Assembly (NCBI GenBank): GCA_964561145.1
Contig: CAZLNZ010000015.1
Coordinates: 1-64,000, forward strand
Length of the DNA: 64,000 bases
Source: RUG14300 sp964561145
Lineage (GTDB): Bacteria; Bacillota; Clostridia; Christensenellales; CAG-1252
Direction of reading: 5' to 3'
The position numbers were made by a program, and so were the translations under genes. This document shows, in pieces, positions 30,501 through 40,400 of the stretch (positions within the stretch are counted from its first letter, which is position 1; every line of letters begins with the position of its first letter). The notes below the pieces were generated by a model that did not search any database, was not told the origin of the DNA, and worked only from the letters and a program-made list of their open reading frames with translations.

Positions 30501-33500
30501 TGTTACTGCCGACAATTCACTACAGAAGCTGAAAGCCGCCTCTCCGATCGAGGTTATACTTGCGGGAATTGCCACCGATGCTAACTTAGAGCAGTAAAAG
30601 AAAGCTTCCTTTCCGATCGTTTCAAGTTTGCTTCCGTCGGCAAATGTTACGGATGACAATTCAGTGCAATTACTGAAAGCAGCCTCTCCAATTGAGCTTA
30701 CATTTGCGGGAACGGTTAACGACGTAATAGATGAATTGTTTTCGAACGCATTGGCAGCTATCGAATAACTGTTTCCGTCAAAGTCGGGAAGAGTTAATTC
30801 AGTCTCCTTACCGGAGTACCCGACAAGAACCACGCCGTCGGAGAGATTTTCCGTAAATAAATAGCCGTCTATGGAACTTAATATACTTGTGGCTTTATAT
30901 GCAACATATCCATGATCGGTAGAACCGGCTACAAGGACTAAATTGCTATTGTTTATAACAGTCACCAAATTGTCACAACCGTAAAATGCATTGTCTCCGA
31001 TTGCGGTAAGTCCTTTGCCAAGCGTTACACCGGTTAAACTCGAGCAAGAATCAAAAGCTTGCGAGCCTATCTCGGTTACATTGTCAGGAATGACAACGGA
31101 CGTTATCGTCGTATTATCCTTAAACAGGTTTGCCGCGATCGAATAATTCTTTCCGCCAAAGTCGGGAAGGATCAATTCGGTTTCCTCTCCGGAGTATGCA
31201 GTAAGGGTTGCCCCGCCCGAAATAGTCTCTTCTATTGCAAAACCTTCTATGTAATTCGTTATGCTCGTAGCATTATACGCAACATACCCGTTGTCGGTAG
31301 AACCGATCGTAAGGGACAGTGCACTGTAGTTTATAACGGTCACCAAATTATCACAACCGTAAAAGGCATTGTCACCGATAGAAGTTACGTTTGCAGGAAT
31401 AGTTATAGAGGTAATAGATGTATTATTCTCGAAGGCGTTGGCAGCTACCGAATAGTTGTTTTCGCCTAAATCTGGAAGGGTTAATTCGGTTTCTTCCCCG
31501 GAGTACCCGATAAGGACAAGTCCGTCGGCGGGGGTCTCTTTCATCGTATAACCGTCTATGTGATTCGTTACACTATTAGCATTGTACGCGACATAACCAT
31601 AATCTGTAGACCCTATTGTAAGGAACAAAGTACTGTAATTTACGATGGTTTTCAAGTTGATACAATTATAAAAGGCATTGTTACCAATCGAAACAAGTTT
31701 TTTGCCGAGCGTCAAGCTTATTAAAGACGAACAACTATAAAATGCACCGTCGGAAATATGAGTTACACCATCGGGTACGGTGATGCTTTCGATGCCGGAT
31801 TTCTCAAATGCCCCCATACCGATTGAAACAAGCTTGCTGTCTTTATCAAAAGCAATCGTTTTTAATTCGGGACAATTTAAGAATGCACCTTCACCGATTA
31901 CGGTAACGCTTGAGGGAATGGAGATCGATGCAATCTTTACACACCCTAAAAAGGCATTGCTTGAAATTGTAGCAAGGCAACTATTATCTTCAAAAGTAAC
32001 CGTAGTTAAAGCCATACATGTATAGAACGCATCCTCACCTATTTCTGTTACGTTTGCGGGAATAGTTACCGAAGTTATTGACTTATTATTCTTAAATACG
32101 CCCTTGCAAACGATATATGCCTTACCGTTTATGCTTGGCAATGTAAGCTCTGTTTCGCTGCCACGGTATGCGACAAGCATATCAGGTTCACCCTCGCTCG
32201 ATGCACCGATAAAGACGTAGTCGCCCTCGTAATACAGTTTTCTTTCACCGGGATGAACGGATATTGCATTGACTGCAATACCGCCGTTAATTTCAGAGCC
32301 GTCGTTAAGTGAGATGCTTATATCGCTATTGTTTATGATCTCGTATAAGTTTTCACAACCTTCAAAAGCTTTAGATCCAATGGAAGTAAGACCTGTTCCG
32401 AGCTTTATACTTAACAAGCCGGAACATGAAACAAAAGCTTCCTCTCCAAGCTCTGTAACACTTGAAGGAATATCGATAACGGTCAATGCCATGCAGCTGC
32501 TGAAGGCTCTTTCTCCTATAGTTGTTACGGTAGAAGGAAGGGTTATGTTAACTAGAGAATAGCATGCTGAAAATGCATGGTTACCGACACTCTCAAGCTT
32601 GCTGTTCTCATCAAAAATTACCGTTTTAAGAGTGATACAACCACCAAATGCACTATTCTCAATAGTTGTTACACCCAAAGGAATTGTTATGCTTTCAAGG
32701 GATGAGCACTCATTGAACAAACCAGAAGAAATGGTGTCAATTTGAATGCCCTCTCCGAAAATTACGCTTTTAAGGGAGGTACAATCATAGAATGCATTAT
32801 CACCAATACTTGTTACGCTAGATGGAATGTTAATACTCTCCAAAGCTCTGAGTGCGTTAAACGCACCCGAGCCGATAGTATTCAGTTTATTTCCATCGAA
32901 TGTCAAACTTTTAATGGCAATGCAATCCATAAACGCAATTCCATCAATAGAAGTTACATTTGAAGGAATGTTTATACTCGTAAGAGCTGAGCAATTTTGG
33001 AATGCAGCCCAGCCGATTGATTCGAGGTTACTGTTCTCTTCAAAATATATGTTCGTCAATGACCTACAATTATAGAAGGACTTCTCACCAAGGCTTGTTA
33101 CGCTAGACGGAATCGTTATACGTTCAAGATTTCCGCAAATCGAAAACGCAAGTTCGCCAATAGACGTTACACCGTTTTTGAGTTCTACGCTAGTTAGTGC
33201 GGTACATCCCGCAAATGTTTTCTCGTTGATGGTTGTCACACTGGAAGGAATGGTAATGCTTTCAAGAGAACTGCAAGCGGCAAATGCTGCATTGCCGATA
33301 CTCTCAAGTTTACTATCGTCCGAGATGTCTACATTCTTAAGTGCACTATCGTTGGAAAAAGCAGCCGCTCCAATGCTTGTTACACTTGAGGGAATGGTTA
33401 TACTTGTAAGAGAGATGCAGTCTCCGAAGGCGGATTTCCCTATAGATGTAAGACTTGCATTCTTATCGAGCATCACGCTTTTAAGCGAAGTACAGGCGTA

Positions 33501-36500
33501 AAATGCTTGTGTACCGATGCTTGTTACACTTGAAGGAAGGGTTACGCTTCCGAGTTGATCGCTAGAAGCAAACGCACTTTCCGGAATACTAGTAATATCA
33601 CCCACAAGTGTAAGGTTTACGGCACCCGGTTCTGCCGATGACGTTCCTTCTTTTATTGCTGTAAACATATCGATAGAGGCATTTCGGGAAAGCTTTACCG
33701 TGAAAACCTTTCCTCCGTTTTGAACTTTATTTTCGACCGCTTCCTTAAGTTGTTCTGCGGTCATATCGGTCGCATCGATTAAAAATGCGGGAACGATTTC
33801 CTTGAAGGTATATCCTCCGAATTCATTACCTCCGACAAAAAGCTCGTCTGTGGAATCATATGTTCCGAGCATCTCCGAAAGCTCCGTCTGTCCGGCTGCA
33901 AGGTAAAGAGTGGCTTTTTCCGTATCTATTGAATTAAACGCACCGGAAGCAACCGTGGTAATCACACCCTTTAAAGTGATAGTATCTATTGATAATTTAT
34001 CGCTGTACGAACCAAACATATCGTTTACAAATGAAGTTATACCGCTACCGACTGTTACACTTTTTAGGGATGTACAGTTCTCAAACAAACTACCGCCATA
34101 AGAGGATACGCTATCGGGAATTGTTATGTTAACAAGTGCGGTACAATCCTTGAAGACATTCGCACTTAAACGCGTTATACCGTCACCCAAATCTACATTA
34201 ACAAGAGCGGTACAACCGTTAAACGCATTAATATCTACTTCGGCTTTGCTGTTCGCAAAACTTACACTCGTAAGAGATGTACACGAGCCGAAGGCGTAGG
34301 CTCCGATAGTTGTTACACTTGCAGGAATAGTAACGCTAACAAGCGCGCTACATCCGGAGAATGCACTATCACCGATCACTTCAATTTTAGTATTCTCGCT
34401 AAAGCCTGTAGTTGTAAGTGCGGAACATCCATAAAATACACTCGATCCGATTGAGGTAATATTGTCGGGAATATCAATACTTTCAAGCGAGACACAATTA
34501 TAAAACATCCCGTTATTGATAGTCTCAATCCCCGGGTTTTCGCCGAAGGTTACGTCAGTAAGTGCGGAACAGTCGGAAAATACACTAATACCCATCGTGG
34601 TCACACTATCGGGGATTTCAACCGCTTCAATGTACTTACAGTCGGCAAATGCGTAATCAGCTATGCTTGTTACGCTGTCGGAAAATGCTAATTTTCTAAT
34701 ACCGTTACACTCATAAAAGGCACCATACGGAATTGCAGTCGTCCCGGTCAAGGTTAAGTTTACGGTACGGTCATAGCCGGAAAGTGTGTTATTGAGTGCC
34801 ACGAACTCGTCCTCACTTGCCGTCGGAGAAAGTACTGCCGTAACATTGATAACAAGGGAATCACAATTTTTAAATACATCTGCCCCAAGTGCGGTGGAGG
34901 CATAAAGATTGACACTCTCTAGTGCAGTACAGCCATAAAAAGCTTCCTTGCCTATGTTCGTTACGCTAGAGGGAATGCTTATTTCCTCAATAGACGTACA
35001 ATCGCAAAATGCATAATCACCTATTGTAGTCACGTCCTTGCCAAGTTCGACGCTCTCAAGAGCAGTGCAATACTTAAATGCTTTTTCCGAAATGGTTTTT
35101 ACTCCGTCACCGAGACTTACGGTACGAAGCCTATTGTTATTTTCAAACATGGAGCTCATGATTGTCTCCACTCCGCTAAGAGTAAGGGAAACGGAACCCT
35201 CGGAAAGGGGGGCAATAGCTTGTTTGATAACATTAAGAGCTGTCTCATCGGCGTCGGAAGCAAGTTTTATTCTAATATCGAAGTTCTCCGCACTGCCGTC
35301 ACCTATCATATATCCCAAAGCCGCAGTTAGCTGAGAATTTGTAAACCCCGTTGCGTCGGTTACGTCAATAACATCGAGCGGTACACGTGATTTTTCCGTA
35401 AAGTTTGCAGTCAAAAGGTAATTCTCGTAGCTTACGCTATCACTATCTATATGGTATCCGTTTTTACAATGAATACATTCAAGCGAAGCTGTGCATATGC
35501 TAAGGGATTCATTCCATTCATAGGAGGTCTTACTCTCGTTCCAAACGTGGTCGCCGTTTAAACAGTTTACTTGCTGTTTTAAAATGGCATTATCCTTCTC
35601 GAGTGCATCTATACGAGCTAATATGTCCGCAATATCGCTTTTATTGGAGTCAATATCGTTTTTGTTTGCGTCGATATCGTTCTTATTTTGTGTAATTTGC
35701 GATTGTAGGCTTTCAATCGAGGCGTTTATTAGACTTATCGAAGAATTAAAAGCGTTATTTATACTTTCAAGCTTTGCTGTTATTTCGCCGTCATAATTAT
35801 TTATGGCATTTTCAATCTCTGCTTTGTATGCCGCTGTCAATTCGTTCTTTGCCTCCTCAAGAGCAGCTATACGAGCTAGTATATCCGCAATATCGCTTTT
35901 GTTGTTATCTATGTCACTTTTGTTTGCATCTATATTATTTTTGTTTTGTGTAATCTGTGATTGAAGACTTTCAATCGAGGCGTTGATTATACTTATTGAA
36001 GAATTAAACGTAGTATTAACGTTTTCGAGCTTTGTCGTTATTTCACCGTCATGATTATTTATGGCATTTTCGACCTCTGCTTTATATGCAGCGGTCAATT
36101 CGTTCTTTGCCGCCTCAAGAGCTGCCTTTTGTGCGTTAATTCCTGCGGAAAGAGTTTCGTCCATATCGGAAAGAACCTTCAACTTTGCATCGATCTGGCT
36201 GATAGTATAGTAGCTTGCAGTAAGTTCGCTGTTAACCCATTCCTTCATTCCCGCTTCACTTGCAAGAATCGCATCGTTAATAGCGTCCGTATATGCATTT
36301 GCTATATCGGTTTTTGCTATGCCGATTGCATCGGTGTAAGCCGTCGTTACCTTTTCGACCTCTTCCTTTAACTCTTCCTTTGTCGAAAGGGTTGCTATTG
36401 TTGCATTAATACTCGATATTCTTTCGTTTGTACTGTTTTCAAGGGAGGCAATTCTCGTGTTTATCGAAATAATATCTGTCTTTATAGAGGATATTTCCCC

Positions 36501-36983
36501 TTGAACCTCTTGATATTGTTCAAGCGTCGCAAAAGTAGCGTTAACCCATTCCTTACTTGCAAGAGTTTCCGCTAACGTTTCTAACGCAGTAATTTTAGAT
36601 TCCAAGCTATCATCCTTAGTTTGGAGTGCAGATATACTTGCGTTAAGTGCGACAATCTGTGAATTGACGTCCGTTCTTAACGCTTCCAAATCCTTTCTAA
36701 GATCTGCTAAACCGGTATCGTTTTCAAGCACTTTAATTCTCTCATCGAGAGAATTTGCCTCACTTTCAAGGGTTGCTACGGTGCTTTGCAATGAGCTTAT
36801 GTAACCCTTTAGTTCACCGTCTGCAGCTTTAAGGTCGGTTATGGACGAATTGATTGCCGTTACCTGTTCCTCCACCGTCGTTATTCTTTTTTCGTTCTTT
36901 TTGCTTCTGCAGGCGCTTAAGCATACTGCAGTGCAAACTATTAAAAGCATTGTTAAAAGTATTGTCGTGATTTTTCTTTTCAT
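27549..36983 (-). CDS. Giant BspA-like leucine-rich repeat lipoprotein 1
   Basis: 3,144 residues. The signal peptide ends in the lipobox LSAC (Cys25). Residues about 30-473 are a long coiled coil with an 86-residue tandem duplication (294-379 and 380-465) and heptads of the NKxDI type. A Cys/His cluster follows (Cys474, His479, Cys497, Cys503, Cys506). From about 600 to 3,100 there are dozens of LRR_5 (BspA/TpLRR) units of about 23 residues, each with SITIPSSVTSIG and AF..C. They are interrupted by recurrent non-LRR inserts with EELTLP-like strands and modules of the SDLSAWC type. The last ~40 residues (TIYF...NANVVFGY) are the usual cap of such proteins. The protein is probably lipid-anchored outside the membrane and binds host or bacterial surfaces. 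The ATG follows AAGGAG and has its own promoter at 37067. Confidence 0.93.
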   Translation of the reverse strand: MKRKITTILLTMLLIVCTAVCLSACRSKKNEKRITTVEEQVTAINSSITDLKAADGELKGYISSLQSTVATLESEANSLDERIKVLENDTGLADLRKDLEALRTDVNSQIVALNASISALQTKDDSLESKITALETLAETLASKEWVNATFATLEQYQEVQGEISSIKTDIISINTRIASLENSTNERISSINATIATLSTKEELKEEVEKVTTAYTDAIGIAKTDIANAYTDAINDAILASEAGMKEWVNSELTASYYTISQIDAKLKVLSDMDETLSAGINAQKAALEAAKNELTAAYKAEVENAINNHDGEITTKLENVNTTFNSSISIINASIESLQSQITQNKNNIDANKSDIDNNKSDIADILARIAALEEAKNELTAAYKAEIENAINNYDGEITAKLESINNAFNSSISLINASIESLQSQITQNKNDIDANKNDIDSNKSDIADILARIDALEKDNAILKQQVNCLNGDHVWNESKTSYEWNESLSICTASLECIHCKNGYHIDSDSVSYENYLLTANFTEKSRVPLDVIDVTDATGFTNSQLTAALGYMIGDGSAENFDIRIKLASDADETALNVIKQAIAPLSEGSVSLTLSGVETIMSSMFENNNRLRTVSLGDGVKTISEKAFKYCTALESVELGKDVTTIGDYAFCDCTSIEEISIPSSVTNIGKEAFYGCTALESVNLYASTALGADVFKNCDSLVINVTAVLSPTASEDEFVALNNTLSGYDRTVNLTLTGTTAIPYGAFYECNGIRKLAFSDSVTSIADYAFADCKYIEAVEIPDSVTTMGISVFSDCSALTDVTFGENPGIETINNGMFYNCVSLESIDIPDNITSIGSSVFYGCSALTTTGFSENTKIEVIGDSAFSGCSALVSVTIPASVTTIGAYAFGSCTSLTSVSFANSKAEVDINAFNGCTALVNVDLGDGITRLSANVFKDCTALVNITIPDSVSSYGGSLFENCTSLKSVTVGSGITSFVNDMFGSYSDKLSIDTITLKGVITTVASGAFNSIDTEKATLYLAAGQTELSEMLGTYDSTDELFVGGNEFGGYTFKEIVPAFLIDATDMTAEQLKEAVENKVQNGGKVFTVKLSRNASIDMFTAIKEGTSSAEPGAVNLTLVGDITSIPESAFASSDQLGSVTLPSSVTSIGTQAFYACTSLKSVMLDKNASLTSIGKSAFGDCISLTSITIPSSVTSIGAAAFSNDSALKNVDISDDSKLESIGNAAFAACSSLESITIPSSVTTINEKTFAGCTALTSVELKNGVTSIGELAFSICGNLERITIPSSVTSLGEKSFYNCRSLTNIYFEENSNLESIGWAAFQNCSALTSINIPSNVTSIDGIAFMDCIAIKSLTFDGNKLNTIGSGAFNALRALESINIPSSVTSIGDNAFYDCTSLKSVIFGEGIQIDTISSGLFNECSSLESITIPLGVTTIENSAFGGCITLKTVIFDENSKLESVGNHAFSACYSLVNITLPSTVTTIGERAFSSCMALTVIDIPSSVTELGEEAFVSCSGLLSIKLGTGLTSIGSKAFEGCENLYEIINNSDISISLNDGSEINGGIAVNAISVHPGERKLYYEGDYVFIGASSEGEPDMLVAYRGSETELTLPSINGKAYIVCKGVFKNNKSITSVTIPANVTEIGEDAFYTCMALTTVTFEDNSCLATISSNAFLGCVKIASISIPSSVTVIGEGAFLNCPELKTIAFDKDSKLVSIGMGAFEKSGIESITVPDGVTHISDGAFYSCSSLISLTLGKKLVSIGNNAFYNCINLKTIVNYSTLFLTIGSTDYGYVAYNANSVTNHIDGYTMKETPADGLVLIGYSGEETELTLPDLGENNYSVAANAFENNTSITSITIPANVTSIGDNAFYGCDNLVTVINYSALSLTIGSTDNGYVAYNATSITNYIEGFAIEETISGGATLTAYSGEETELILPDFGGKNYSIAANLFKDNTTITSVVIPDNVTEIGSQAFDSCSSLTGVTLGKGLTAIGDNAFYGCDNLVTVINNSNLVLVAGSTDHGYVAYKATSILSSIDGYLFTENLSDGVVLVGYSGKETELTLPDFDGNSYSIAANAFENNSSITSLTVPANVSSIGEAAFSNCTELSSVTFADGSKLETIGKEAFFYCSKLASVAIPASITSIGEAAFSFCSELSAVTFADGINLKTIEKEAFYSCPKLTSVVIPASVTSIGESAFSIGFGLASVTFAEGSKLETIGEWAFNYCAITSITIPASVTSIGAKAFRYCDKLTSITFAEGSKLETIGESAFYDCTELKEVHISDLSAWCKLSFAASDANPLSVAHNLYLDDTLVTSLVIPEGVTSICAYAFTNVSFTSISFPESLISIGRGAFKECGELAMVSFAEGCKLETIGYSAFESCVNLLSIVIPEKVTSIEGSAFWGCTKLVEVINKSTLTITAGGFENGYVAYYANEVKTDGSSSLKTEGNDYIYTEGDTENTLVSYIGSSKEVTLPQTLGGKSYSIGGYAFQNSTITSVTLPDSVSSIGDGAFSGCGKLTAVTFGDNSKIVSIGDFAFERCTSLSSIVIPDSVTSLGVHAFNECSGLVSVSFGTESKLESIGSYAFYNCTELSSIVIPANVTIINYSAFYNCKKMASVTFAEGSKLTTIDGRAFEYCYPLTSIAIPDSVTTIGSLAFAVCNHLTSVVFGENSSLTTIGGDAFQMCDQLRSIVIPKNVTSIGGNAFFECTKLAEVINYSTLNIVVGEDDNGCVAKYACIVVTDGNGSRIKEEGDYVYLVGDTESALLSYTGSATELTLPQSFGDKDYLIYSYAFKDNTTIKSISIPASVTAIGERAFSGCSELTTVIVAEGSKLTEIGYQAFQDCAKLTSVTIPAGVTTIGEWAFWGCNKMTSVTFEEGSKLTTIGDSAFCNCTSLESIIIPAGVKTINSNTFNSCSALTTVVFGEGSALTAIGDYAFYYCSALNSIAIPAGVTSIGKTAFGYCTALTSVVFGEGSALTTIGNNAFDHCILLASITIPANVTLIGEWAFKSCNKMTTVTFEEGSKLTTIGMDAFEDCISLTSITIPASVTYIGDFAFGNCNKMTSITFEAESKIETIDRYAFSECTSVSSIIIPSSVTIVGYSAFCRWTADQTIYFIASEAGTEWHDEWQYDCNANVVFGYTESQSA
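35589..36104 (-). repeat. Two 258-bp coiled-coil repeats in LRR gene 1
   Basis: Two 86-codon copies lie head to tail (35847-36104 and 35589-35846). Each begins with NELTAAYKAE and ends in ADILARI-ALE. Both carry successive heptads NKxxIDx, NKSDIDx, NKSDIAD, with Asn/Ile spacing suited to a trimeric or tetrameric coiled coil. The same duplication exists in the neighbouring paralogue. Confidence 0.88.
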
Positions 36984-37042
36984 AAATACTCCTTAGGATC
37001 CAATTGATTGTCGATTTTAAAACACACTCTATACTATATTTC

Positions 37043-37056
37043 TAGAACACGTTCTA
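37043..37056. promoter_or_regulatory. Inverted-repeat operator of LRR gene 1
   Basis: TAGAACACGTTCTA is a near-perfect palindrome with AGAAC/GTTCT half-sites two bases apart. It lies 10 bp downstream of the -10 box, where a repressor would block the start of transcription. The same element occurs at the same place before the paralogue, which supports a shared regulator. The protein that binds it is unknown. Confidence 0.7.
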
Positions 37057-37066
37057 AATTACATTA

Positions 37067-37095
37067 ATAGTACCATAAACAGGGAAAAGTTGCAA
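37067..37095 (-). promoter_or_regulatory. Promoter of LRR gene 1
   Basis: TTGCAA (37090-37095), a 17-bp spacer and TACTAT (37067-37072) on the minus strand. The spacer is nearly the same as that of the paralogue's promoter at 44034-44062. The 5' untranslated region would be about 75 nt. Confidence 0.78.
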
Positions 37096-37275
37096 TCACT
37101 TTCATATCAACAATTTAAAAAAGATTTGTGAATAATTCTTAATACATTATTGCATTGACGCATTGTGGAGTTTTTTACTTAACAATCATGAGATTTACTG
37201 TAAGGTTGCAAGATATTCGGCTTGTCTACAGCGATCGACCTATGAGCTTTATTACAGTGCATTCCCCGTCAAGTC

Positions 37276-37311
37276 CAAAAGAAGCACAAAACATTATAGT
37301 TTGTGCTTCTT
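37276..37311 (-). terminator. Intrinsic terminator after LRR gene 2
   Basis: AAGAAGCACAAA (37279-37290) and TTTGTGCTTCTT (37300-37311) form a perfect 12-bp stem with a 9-nt loop. On the minus strand the 3' arm runs into TTTT. It lies about 165 bp past the stop of the 2,155-residue gene. Confidence 0.7.
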
Positions 37312-37475
37312 GTAAACAGGTGGTTTTATATTATTCCCTGCGTAATTGATAGAAAATCTCTCATTAATTGCACATCTATTATGTGCTATCGGGAAATCGC
37401 ATACACGTGATTTCGCCCGATTTCTTATTAGTGATACCGCTCTAAAGTTTTGGTAAAGTGATAAGAAAGACAGGA

Positions 37476-40400
37476 CTATGCCTCGGTGTATTCGAAAACT
37501 ATATTTGCATAACAACTTCTATTCCAATTGCTTGCCCATTCAGCCCCGGCTTCGGTCGCGACAAAATAAATAGTTTGTTCTTTCTGCCATAAGCTGAAAG
37601 CTCCTGAAGCTATAGAGGTTACACTTGCGGGAATAATTATAGATTCCAACTTTGTACAGGATTTAAGTGCATAGCTTCCGATCGTCTCAATCTTGCTTCC
37701 TTCGGCAAATGTGAAAGAGATCAATGCTTTACATTCGGAGAAAGCATATTCCTCTATTGCGGTTACGCTTGCAGGGATGACTATTGACGAGAGAGATGTA
37801 CATCTTTCAAAAACATATGCGCCGATGGTAGTAATTGCAATACCGTCGCTGAAAACAACAGAGGATAATGCACTACAAATACCGAATGCGGCTTTTCCCA
37901 TCGATGTTACGCTTGCCGGAACAACCAGCGACTCAAGAGAACTGCAGACATAGAATGCGTACTCCTCAATAATTTCAAGCTTGCTTCCTTCCGCAAAAGT
38001 CAATGAGGTTAAGGCCGAACAACGGGCAAAAGCACACCTTCCGATGGTCGTTACGCTTGCGGGAATGATTATTGATTTTAACTTTTTACATTCGTAAAAA
38101 GTATAAGACTCAATCGCCGTCACTTTACTGTCATCGGCAAAGCTTACAGATATCAATTCGCTACATTGATAAAATGCATCATTGCCTATTGACGTTACGC
38201 TTGACGGAATAACTATTGACGTGATGGTTGTGTTGCCTTTGAAGGCATAATCGTTTATCGAATAGTTTTTACCGCCAAGCGATTGAGGGAGAGTCAATAC
38301 CTGATCGATACCTATATAGTCAACAACTACGCTTTCGGTTTCTCCTTCTAAGAAAACAATGCCGTTTTCCGTTTTTACTTTACTGACACCGCCGTCACTT
38401 ACCACACTCTTTGCATATTGAGCAACTCCGCCGTTATTGCTTTCGCCGATATTGATGTTTAGACTGCTATTATTTATTACTTCAATAAGTCTTATGCAGT
38501 CATAAAATGCTTCTGAGTCAATAGAGGTTACATTTTCGGGTATTACTATGGAAGTTAACTTATAGCACTTTTCAAAAGCATAACTTCTAATGGTTTTAAG
38601 TTGACTTCCTTCTGCAAATCTTATTGGTGTTAAGTTATAACAGAGGGCGAAAGCAGATCCTTCAATCGATGTTACGCTTGCAGGGATATCTATAGACTCG
38701 AGAGAATTACAGTATGCAAAAACATAGGTGCTTATATTCGCAAGCTGAATTCCTTCGGCAAATATAACGGAAGTCATTTTCCTACAAGCATAGAATGCGT
38801 AGCCATCGATCGACTTTACATTTGCAGGAATGAAAATCGAGGTTAGCTTTAAACAGTTATAGAAAGCGCGAGATCCAATTGTTTCAAGCTTGCTGTCCTC
38901 TCCGATATTAATAGTTGTCAATTCTTTACAATCATAAAATGCAGATGAACCGATTGCAGTTACGCCCGTAGGAATATCTACGGAGGTTAACTTTCCACAA
39001 CCGTGAAAGGAACTACTTCCAATTGAAGTCACGCTTGCAGGAATATCTATGGATGTTAACTCTGCACAATTATAGAATGCGTAGTTTCCAATAGATTCAA
39101 GCTTGCTGTTTTCGGCAAATATTATCGATCTCAACCGATTACAATCGGCGAAAGCATATTCTGCAATCGCAGTTATGTCTGAAGGTATAACAACAGAGGT
39201 TAAACTTGTATTGTTCTGAAATACTTTACCACCGAGGGAATAGCTCTTACCGCCAATCGTTTGAGGAAGAAGCAATTCTCTTTCTGTGCCGATGTAAGCA
39301 ACCAGTATATTTTCGGTTTCCCCCTTTTGAAAAACAAAGCCATTTTCATCGGTCACCAATTCACTGCCGTTACCGTTGGTTATAACATTCGTTGCATAAT
39401 ACGCAACATAGCCGTGGCTTGTTTTTCCCGCTTCAATAGTTAATGTGCTGTTATTAACTACCTCCATGAGTCGAGTACATCTAAAGAACGCATTTGAACC
39501 GATCGATGTAATATTCTCGGGAACAACAATCGACAGTAACATGTTACAGTCTTGGAAAGCATAATTGCCAATGGAGATAAGACTTTCAGGTAAATTAATC
39601 GAAACGAGTGAACTGCACTCTTGGAAGGCATAATTGCCAATAGATGTTACACCCTCGGGAACAATCAACGATCTTAGCAGGTTATCGTTTAAGTACAAAT
39701 CGTGTGCGATAGTTATAGGATTGGATAGGGAATTGCCAAACGAAACATTGCACCAAACGGATACATCGCATATATGTACACTATCCAAAGCACTGCAATC
39801 TTCAAAAGCATTGTTACCGATACTTGTCAGTTTGCTTGATCCTTCAAATGAAATAGAGATTAAATTATCACATTTTCTAAAAGCAGATGCCCCAATTGAA
39901 GTCACACCGGACGGAATAGTCACGGTTGCTAGGTTGCAGGCATTGAAAGCGTATTCACCGATAGTTTCAAGTTTGCTTCCTTCTGCAAAAGTAACAGAGC
40001 TTAATTCACTACAAATTATAAAAGCTTTATTTTTAATCGAGGTCACACTTGCAGGGATAGCAATGGATGTTAACTTAGTACAGTGATAGAAAGCTTGCTC
40101 GTCAATAGTCTCAAGTTTGCTTTCTTTGGCAAAGGTTACAGAAGCCAATTCGGAACAGTTGGCAAAAGCACGTACTCCTATACGAGTTACGCTTGCAGGG
40201 ATAACGATTGAAACCAAACTGCTACATCCGCTAAAAGTGTTATCTGTAATTATACCGAGTTGTATTCCTTCGGCAAAAGTCACAGTTTTTATAGCATTAT
40301 CAAAAGCATATTGCCCAATTGTTGTTACGCTTTGGGAAATACTGATTGAAGTTAAAGCGGTACAGCTTTTAAAAGCATACTCCCCAATAGAGGTTACGCC

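Larger units (their letters stand above)
36984..37475. other. 492-bp intergenic region between LRR paralogues
   Basis: It holds the promoter and operator of LRR gene 1 (37043-37095), a terminator for LRR gene 2 (37276-37311) and a second, imperfect hairpin around 37388-37421. I see no supported gene; the small frames across it lack ribosome sites. Confidence 0.7.

Noticed and set aside
37294..37515. 73-codon minus-strand frame at the LRR gene 2 stop
   Set aside because: It overlaps the end of the LRR gene and the terminator and has no ribosome site or recognisable protein.
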